Positions 16,164 to 20,763 of a DNA stretch of 20,763 bases are shown piece by piece. The stretch is taken from positions 1-20,763 of the forward strand of contig CALKWT010000131.1 of NCBI GenBank assembly GCA_938003885.1. Direction: 5' to 3'. Made by a program: the position numbers and the translations under genes. The stretch comes from an uncultured Balneolaceae bacterium. Its GTDB lineage: Bacteria > Bacteroidota > Rhodothermia > Balneolales > Balneolaceae. The stretch's first letter is position 1. Each line of letters opens with the position of its first letter. The notes beneath the pieces are model-generated. The model worked only from the letters and a program-made list of their open reading frames with translations. It searched no databases and had not been told where the DNA came from.

Positions 16164-17545
16164 TGGAATTCTGGACGTCAGATATATCGGCAGGAGAATT
16201 CTTTCTGGATTTTTCATGGCTGGGACTCTTTTTGGTGATAGGAACGTACCTTCGTAGCCAGGTTAAACTCCTCCAGGTCTATATGATTCCTGCCAATCTT
16301 ATAGCCGGATTGACAGGGTTGATTTTGGGGGTTAATCTCCTTGGGTGGGTCGATCTTGCCTCTGAACGACTCGGAATTTATGTTTATCATCTTCTGGCTC
16401 TTCTATTTATTGCGCTGGGTCTGCGATCCCCTGGAAGGAGAGCAGGCCTCTCTTCTTTGAAGGTTGGAATTATTTTTATCTGTGTTTATTTGGTTCAGGC
16501 CATTTTGGGCCTCTTGATTGCCTTTCTACTCATCTACACGTTGTTTCCTGATCTTTTTGCAGGAATAGGCCTATTAGCCCCGCTGGCGTTCGGGATGAAT
16601 CCCGGTATTGCCTATTCGATCGGACAGAATTGGGTACAGTATGGTTTTACAGATGGCGGGATTGTGGGGCTCACGATGTCAGCTGCCGGTTTTGTTGTCG
16701 CCTATACAGCTGGAATCCGCATTGTCCATTCGGGAATCAAAAAAGGAAAAGCACATTTTATTCGTTCTGAAGATGAGATTCAGGACGATGTAAGGATCGG
16801 TGTCTATACACGTCCGCAACCGAACAGCAGCGAAAAAATTACTACACCGGCAGAAAATATTGAGTCACTCACACTTCACCTCGGAATTATCGGCTTGACA
16901 TTCATACTGACCTATATGGTTGTCTCCCTGCTGGGGAAAGGCCTGATTTTGATCGGTGCCGAAAATGAGGTGTCAACCCTTTGGTCTTTTCATTTTATCA
17001 TTGCGGCCGTGGTGGCTCTTTTTGTCAGGAAAGTAGCGGATTACTCTCGTGTGAGCCGGGTCATTGATGACACGACCATGACACGCTTTTCGAACCTCTT
17101 TATGGATTTTATGATTGTGGCTTCTGTGGCTGCAATAAGTCTGGTGGTTGTTGCCCGATACTGGATACCTCTTCTCGGGATCACCATCGCTGTGTTTTTT
17201 GCGACCTGGTTTGTCGTTAGAGTAATGACAGTTAGGGCTTTTAGTGAATTTTGGCTTGAAAGATTCTCGGCTATCTTCGGGAACATGACAGGGACGCTTC
17301 AGTCGGCACTCGTACTCCTTCGGATGACAGATCCCGAAATGAAATCTCCGGTCAGTTACAATCTGGTGTACGGCAGCGGGTTCTCCTTAATGATGGGGTT
17401 TCCGCTTCTCATCCTGATCAACGCACCGGTCCATTACTTTGATGATTACACGCAAGGTTTCTGGGCGGTCCTTTTCGCTCTGTTACTCTATTTGATCCTT
17501 CTGATTGTGATCTGGCAATTTATGAACAGGAGAGGAGAGCCATAA
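16163..17545 (+). CDS. GltS-like sodium/glutamate symporter family membrane protein
   Basis: From the ATG at 16163 the protein has 460 residues and about eleven or twelve hydrophobic segments. The stretches FGMNPGIAYSIGQNW and GLTMSAAGFVVAYTAGI in the first half, and GNMTGTLQSALVLLRMTDPE in the second, look like the paired discriminating loops of the GltS (ESS, PF03616) family of sodium-coupled dicarboxylic amino acid carriers. It is longer than E. coli GltS (401), so the substrate may differ. A start at 16106 would overlap the acyltransferase by 58 bases and add a polar tail; the TGATG junction (stop TGA 16161-16163, ATG 16163) is the natural coupled start. Family assignment is moderate. Confidence 0.65.
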   Translation: MEFWTSDISAGEFFLDFSWLGLFLVIGTYLRSQVKLLQVYMIPANLIAGLTGLILGVNLLGWVDLASERLGIYVYHLLALLFIALGLRSPGRRAGLSSLKVGIIFICVYLVQAILGLLIAFLLIYTLFPDLFAGIGLLAPLAFGMNPGIAYSIGQNWVQYGFTDGGIVGLTMSAAGFVVAYTAGIRIVHSGIKKGKAHFIRSEDEIQDDVRIGVYTRPQPNSSEKITTPAENIESLTLHLGIIGLTFILTYMVVSLLGKGLILIGAENEVSTLWSFHFIIAAVVALFVRKVADYSRVSRVIDDTTMTRFSNLFMDFMIVASVAAISLVVVARYWIPLLGITIAVFFATWFVVRVMTVRAFSEFWLERFSAIFGNMTGTLQSALVLLRMTDPEMKSPVSYNLVYGSGFSLMMGFPLLILINAPVHYFDDYTQGFWAVLFALLLYLILLIVIWQFMNRRGEP

Positions 17546-17566
17546 AATGGAGGATCAGAAGAGGGA

Positions 17567-19171
17567 TTAGTCCCGCTTGTATTTAAAGAGATTCTCAGCA
17601 CCCACTTTTTCTTCTGCCTGTGAGAGTGCGTAGCCGCTGTCGAATAGCACGATGGGATTGCCTTCCAGATCTTTGGTAATATATGTGGAATACGCAGATT
17701 CCAGTTTCCGTATAATCTCTTCACTCTTATTGGGTAACCAGCGGGCGGAGTGGTAGGAGACCCTCTGCTGTACCAGCTCGACATTGTACTCTGAGAGCAT
17801 TCTATGGGTTACAACATCAAATTGCAGGACACCTACGGTACCCAGCAACAGTTCATTGCCTACTCCGTGGGGAACTTCAAACACATGTACGACTCCCTCT
17901 TCTGAAAGCTGTTTCAGTCCTTCGCGAAGTTGCTTTCGTTTAAAAGGATCTTTTGTGGAGACCTTCATAAACTGTTCGGGCGTAAAAAGCGGGATCACGT
18001 TAAAACGAACTTGATCCCGGGCATAGAAGGTTGATCCGATCCGGAAAAAACCGGGATCGAACAGGGAGACGATATCTCCAGGCCATGCTTCTTCTAAAAT
18101 GTTTCGCTCATCACCCATAAGCGTGTGGGGTGTACTCATTCGAACCTTTCTCCCCGTCTCCTGATGAGTCACTTCGAGCCCGCGTTCAAACTTGCCGGAA
18201 GTAACCCTTACAAAGGCTGCACAGTCGCGGTGGTCTGGGTTCATGTTGGCCTGAAGCTTAAAAACAAATCCGCTGAACCCCTTATCCAGATCCCGGATCT
18301 GGCCATCTGCATCCTCATAAGGCTGCGGTGGAGGTGCCAGGGTGCGGAAATAATTGAGAAATACATCGAGGCCAAAATTATTCAGGGCCGAGCCGAAGAA
18401 TACAGGAGATGCATTCCCTGTTTTGAAGGCCTCCTCGTCCATCTCCGAAAACATATCCTCAATCAGCATGATCTCCTCTCTCAGCTCCTCTTTTTCCAAT
18501 TCGGAAAGAGAGCTTCTGGCGAGGCCTTCTTCCAGAGGCAGCAATTCAGTCTCAGCCTTTTGTGCACCGTGCTTGGTTTTTTCATAGAGGTGCAGCTCTT
18601 TGCCGATCAGATCGTAGATTCCCTGAAACTTCTGGCCATATCCGACAGGCCAGTTTGCCGGTATCGCCTCAATACCCAGCCGGTTTTCAATATTACTGAG
18701 GATTTCAAGAGGCTCCATTCCCGGCCGGTCACATTTATTTACGAACGTAATCACCGGTACCTGTCTCATTCTGCAAACTTCGAACAGCTTTTCAGTCTGC
18801 TCTTCAACCCCTTTCGCCACGTCAATAACCATCAGGCCTGAATCTGCTGCTACAAGCGTCCGCAAGGTATCTTCCGAGAAATCTTTGTGGCCCGGTGTGT
18901 CCAGAAGATTATATTTGGTCCCGTCTTTCTCAAAGCGAAGTACAGAAGAGGTTACAGAGATACCACGCTCCTTTTCGATGGCCATCCAGTCGGATGCAGC
19001 GTAACGCGCGGCTTTTCTCTGACGGATGGAGCCGGCCTCGTGAATCGCCCCGCCATAGAGAAGCAATTTCTCAGTCAGGGTGGTCTTTCCGGCATCCGGG
19101 TGAGAGATGATGGCAAACGTTCTGCGTTTGGATGCTTCCTTAATTATTTTATCTGAGTTGGGTAATGACAT
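17567..19171 (-). CDS. prfC: Peptide chain release factor 3
   Basis: This 534-residue translational GTPase (E. coli RF3 has 529) recycles RF1/RF2 from the ribosome after peptide release. The GTP-binding motifs are all visible: P-loop SHPDAGKTT (23-31), the switch I threonine region RGISVTSS (69-76), DTPGH (91-95) and NKCD (145-148). The insertion-rich N-domain and the RF3-specific sequence ANWPVGYGQKFQGIYDL separate it from EF-G. Domains 2 and 3 follow (FSGFVFKLQANMNPDHRDC, then VGVLQFDVVTHRM). It converges on the GltS-like gene with only 21 bases between the stop codons and no room for a terminator, so the two mRNAs probably overlap at their 3' ends. Confidence 0.97.
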   Translation of the reverse strand: MSLPNSDKIIKEASKRRTFAIISHPDAGKTTLTEKLLLYGGAIHEAGSIRQRKAARYAASDWMAIEKERGISVTSSVLRFEKDGTKYNLLDTPGHKDFSEDTLRTLVAADSGLMVIDVAKGVEEQTEKLFEVCRMRQVPVITFVNKCDRPGMEPLEILSNIENRLGIEAIPANWPVGYGQKFQGIYDLIGKELHLYEKTKHGAQKAETELLPLEEGLARSSLSELEKEELREEIMLIEDMFSEMDEEAFKTGNASPVFFGSALNNFGLDVFLNYFRTLAPPPQPYEDADGQIRDLDKGFSGFVFKLQANMNPDHRDCAAFVRVTSGKFERGLEVTHQETGRKVRMSTPHTLMGDERNILEEAWPGDIVSLFDPGFFRIGSTFYARDQVRFNVIPLFTPEQFMKVSTKDPFKRKQLREGLKQLSEEGVVHVFEVPHGVGNELLLGTVGVLQFDVVTHRMLSEYNVELVQQRVSYHSARWLPNKSEEIIRKLESAYSTYITKDLEGNPIVLFDSGYALSQAEEKVGAENLFKYKRD

Positions 19172-19340
19172 GATCCGAGTTGCTCAACGAATTCTTTAGA
19201 AGATTATAAAATACGGACTTTTCACTTCTTATTCACATTTTACAGTTTAGAATAATTACACATCCATCCTTTCTCTACATCCCGTTACCGCCTGGTCCGG
19301 TAAAACCGTTCCTGCTCTTTTAGAAGATAGAAAGATCTAT

Positions 19341-19364
19341 AGGGGTGTAATCTCACCTCTTTTT
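19341..19364 (+). terminator. Candidate intrinsic terminator with no gene upstream
   Basis: AGGGGTG (19341-19347) pairs with CACCTCT (19354-19360), seven pairs including one G-U, with a 6-base loop and five T (19360-19364). It points along the plus strand, but the gene to its left (prfC) runs the other way, so it would end a short non-coding transcript beginning near 19200-19280. Confidence 0.45.
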
Positions 19365-19388
19365 GATAGCGTTGCAGGCCCGGATGGG

Positions 19389-19503
19389 GCCACCGGAACG
19401 TCTTTTTTGATCGCTTATCTCTGCCGGCTTTGCTGTCTGTAAGCGGGTATCCATTCCCGAACCCCGTTTCACCCCTATCCGCTGGCTTTCCCTTTCCGGT
19501 GGC
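19389..19503. repeat. Long-range 10-bp inverted repeat enclosing a second stem
   Basis: GCCACCGGAA (19389-19398) and TTCCGGTGGC (19494-19503) are perfect reverse complements. Between them AGCGGGTA (19442-19449) pairs with TATCCGCT (19476-19483), with one G-U. The nesting is what a folded RNA domain of about 115 bases would show. A single 10-bp match in this space could be chance; the nested pair makes it less so. Confidence 0.4.
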
Positions 19504-19705
19504 TGAAGGATCATTAGAAAGATGATGCCCTGATAACAGAGTTTAAACCAGGTTCTTTTGGGTAAAGGGCGAGAAGGTGAATCATGTTAAACAGACCACT
19601 TCGACCCGAACGGGTGGTTTTATGGGATCTGCCCGGTAGCGTGCAAGGTTGGCGACATCTGAAGAAAAAGACGTTGTTTTCATTTTTACTACACAGATCA
19701 AATGG

Positions 19706-19713
19706 TATATTTG
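19706..19713 (+). promoter_or_regulatory. Candidate -7 promoter element TATATTTG
   Basis: The same octamer as at 14805-14812, a TAnnTTTG match, ends 18 bases before the ATG of the GT-like gene. That would place the transcription start about 10-12 bases before the start codon. No clear -33 TTG is present at the expected distance. Confidence 0.4.
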
Positions 19714-19731
19714 GGCAAACCCTGACACGCT

Positions 19732-20763
19732 ATGAAAGATTCTATTCAACTTAGTATTCTACTTACCACTCACACCAAAAGTGAGCATTTTAATGCACTG
19801 CTCGAAAAGGTTCTCTCATTGACTTCCCCCATGCTGGAGATCATCATCATCAACGATGCCGCAGATGTTGTGACCGCCCAGTTTATTGAGAGGGAGGCCA
19901 GAAAGAGTGCCAACAGCAGAGTGTATATCTATGAGCATTCGGAACCGGTTGGCAGGGGCGGATCATTGAATGAAGCCCTGCTCAACGCTTCAGGAAGTCT
20001 GATCTGGGCTCCGTTACGTGCAGACCGGCTGAATGAATCATTAATGGTTGAAGCGGTCCGGCGCTTCGGGGGGGACCCGGCTGCATTCTGGGTACTCGAT
20101 CACACTCTACCGGATCTTCCACTGGAGTGGATTGAGGCGACAGAAGAGGGGGAGCTGCCGGATGACAGCTGTCTGATATGGAACAGAAGAGCGATTGATG
20201 CAGAGCAGTTTTTCTTTAATCCGTTTATGGATCAGCTTCATGGGGCTGAGCTGGCGCTGCGGCTGAAAGAGAATAAGAGCTGGTACAGTACAGATCCCTT
20301 CTTTGTCGTGGCAAAACATCAGGCCCCCTACGTTTCCTATCTGGATATTCGGGAATTTCTCTATACCCTATTACGCCTGTACAATGAGCCTGAAGAGCAG
20401 AAAAGCATTCTCAGAGAGATTGAAAATCTGGAAGACAGAAAGAGCCGTCGTGTAACAGATGATGAGTATCTTCTGGAGAGCCGGCAACTCCTTAGGCAGG
20501 GGGACGCAAAACGGTCTCTTGAACTGATTGACAGATTTCTGAAAAGGAATCCGGACCATCCTGAAGGTTTGCGAATCAAGGTAGCGGCCCTTGAGAAATT
20601 ACGCCGCCATGTAGAAGCCGCAGAACTTAAGCATAATCTGCAGCTGCAGGCAGAAGATTTTGATGAGGCAGAGTTTCCCTCTCCCACTTCGGGCATGGAA
20701 AGGTCAGAAATGAAAGCAGAAGAAACACCTTTTGAGGTTTCGGTGGTCATTCCTACAACCGGG
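19732..20763 (+). CDS. Multidomain glycosyltransferase-like protein: degenerate GT-A, TPR-like linker, GT2 (3' partial)
   Basis: The frame is open from ATG 19732 to the window end (344 codons), so the gene continues to the right. Residues about 6-200 follow the GT2 plan: strand QLSILLTTH, strand LEIIIINDAAD, then VGRGGSLNEALLNASGSLIW. The DxD position reads PLRADRLN instead of a DADD-type motif, so this first domain is probably not catalytic. Residues about 245-305 are charged helices of TPR type (LLRQGDAKRSLELIDRFLKR, then HPEGLRIKVAALEKL). At residue 337 a new GT2 domain starts (VSVVIPTTG). The arrangement suggests a surface-polysaccharide or protein glycosylation enzyme. The domain calls are from pattern only. 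Confidence 0.75.
   Translation, partial: MKDSIQLSILLTTHTKSEHFNALLEKVLSLTSPMLEIIIINDAADVVTAQFIEREARKSANSRVYIYEHSEPVGRGGSLNEALLNASGSLIWAPLRADRLNESLMVEAVRRFGGDPAAFWVLDHTLPDLPLEWIEATEEGELPDDSCLIWNRRAIDAEQFFFNPFMDQLHGAELALRLKENKSWYSTDPFFVVAKHQAPYVSYLDIREFLYTLLRLYNEPEEQKSILREIENLEDRKSRRVTDDEYLLESRQLLRQGDAKRSLELIDRFLKRNPDHPEGLRIKVAALEKLRRHVEAAELKHNLQLQAEDFDEAEFPSPTSGMERSEMKAEETPFEVSVVIPTTG

Larger units (their letters stand above)
19172..19731. other. Gene-free 560-bp region with several inverted repeats
   Basis: There is no ORF above 60 codons on either strand between the prfC start and the next gene. It holds TTACCG (19285-19290) / CGGTAA (19298-19303), a terminator-like hairpin (19341-19364), and a 10-bp perfect inverted repeat GCCACCGGAA / TTCCGGTGGC that encloses a further 8-bp stem. 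AGACCAC (19593-19599) / GTGGTTT (19614-19620) adds another. The left end must contain the prfC promoter on the minus strand. I do not recognise a known RNA family (RNase P, tmRNA, SRP, 6S or a riboswitch) but a structured RNA is plausible. Confidence 0.4.

Noticed and set aside
19505..19518. GAAGGATCATTA, as at the end of eukaryotic small-subunit rRNA
   Set aside because: Only about twelve bases match and nothing around it is rRNA-like; chance.
19545..19660. Weak resemblance to a cobalamin riboswitch (GGTTC, then AAAGGG, then GGTGAATC)
   Set aside because: The diagnostic CCGCAACTGT element and the B12 box are missing, and the gene downstream is a glycosyltransferase.
19584..19754. 56-codon plus-strand ORF (begins MLNRPLRPERVV) overlapping the GT-like start
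   Set aside because: Low complexity of evidence: no family resemblance, overlaps the start of a clear gene in another frame, and lies across the promoter-like TATATTTG.

Overview
The window (about 20.8 kb, moderate GC by eye) looks like chromosomal DNA of a free-living, Gram-negative bacterium of the Bacteroidota/Rhodothermota/Balneolota kind. This placement is inferred. It rests on outer-membrane and lipoprotein-type proteins, a C-terminal 'GCMDPEADNY...SCIY' cysteine motif of the sort common in secreted proteins of that superphylum, a PG0541-like protein beside an RND pump, two TATATTTG (TAnnTTTG-type) promoter -7 elements, and the near absence of strong Shine-Dalgarno sequences. I see no insertion sequence, phage gene, CRISPR array, rRNA or tRNA.

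Left part (1-2720): the C-terminal part of a MATE exporter enters from the left edge. It is followed by a membrane-anchored alpha/beta hydrolase of the Abhydrolase_9 (COG4425) type.

Central efflux operon (3070-9711): a TetR-family regulator, a TolC-like outer-membrane factor, a lipoprotein membrane-fusion adaptor, an AcrB-like RND permease with an intact proton relay (D399, D400, K934) and a small PII-fold PG0541-like protein lie head to tail. The first two genes overlap. A perfect 10-bp inverted repeat just before the TetR start is a good operator candidate. Together they make a complete tripartite pump with its own repressor and a possible ligand-sensing accessory. A luciferase-like flavin monooxygenase (9759-10754) follows closely, then a lipoate-protein ligase (10921-11925).

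Middle accessory part (11967-14599): a DUF1080 lipoprotein on the minus strand, a small exported ankyrin-repeat protein on the plus strand ending in a very clear intrinsic terminator, and a family 2 glycosyltransferase on the minus strand.

Right part (14961-20763): an acyltransferase of the PlsC superfamily with an unusual C-terminal PH-like extension is translationally coupled (TGATG) to a GltS-like sodium symporter. Release factor 3 (prfC) is convergent with it. A 560-bp stretch with no gene follows, carrying several inverted repeats and an intrinsic terminator that belongs to no visible gene. Last is the start of a large glycosyltransferase-like protein that runs off the right edge: a degenerate GT-A domain, a TPR-like helical linker and the start of a second GT2 domain.

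The points I find most worth a second look are the PII-like protein tied to the RND pump, the acyltransferase/PH-like fusion coupled to a transporter, the structured gap at 19172-19731, and the GT-TPR-GT protein with a lost DxD motif.
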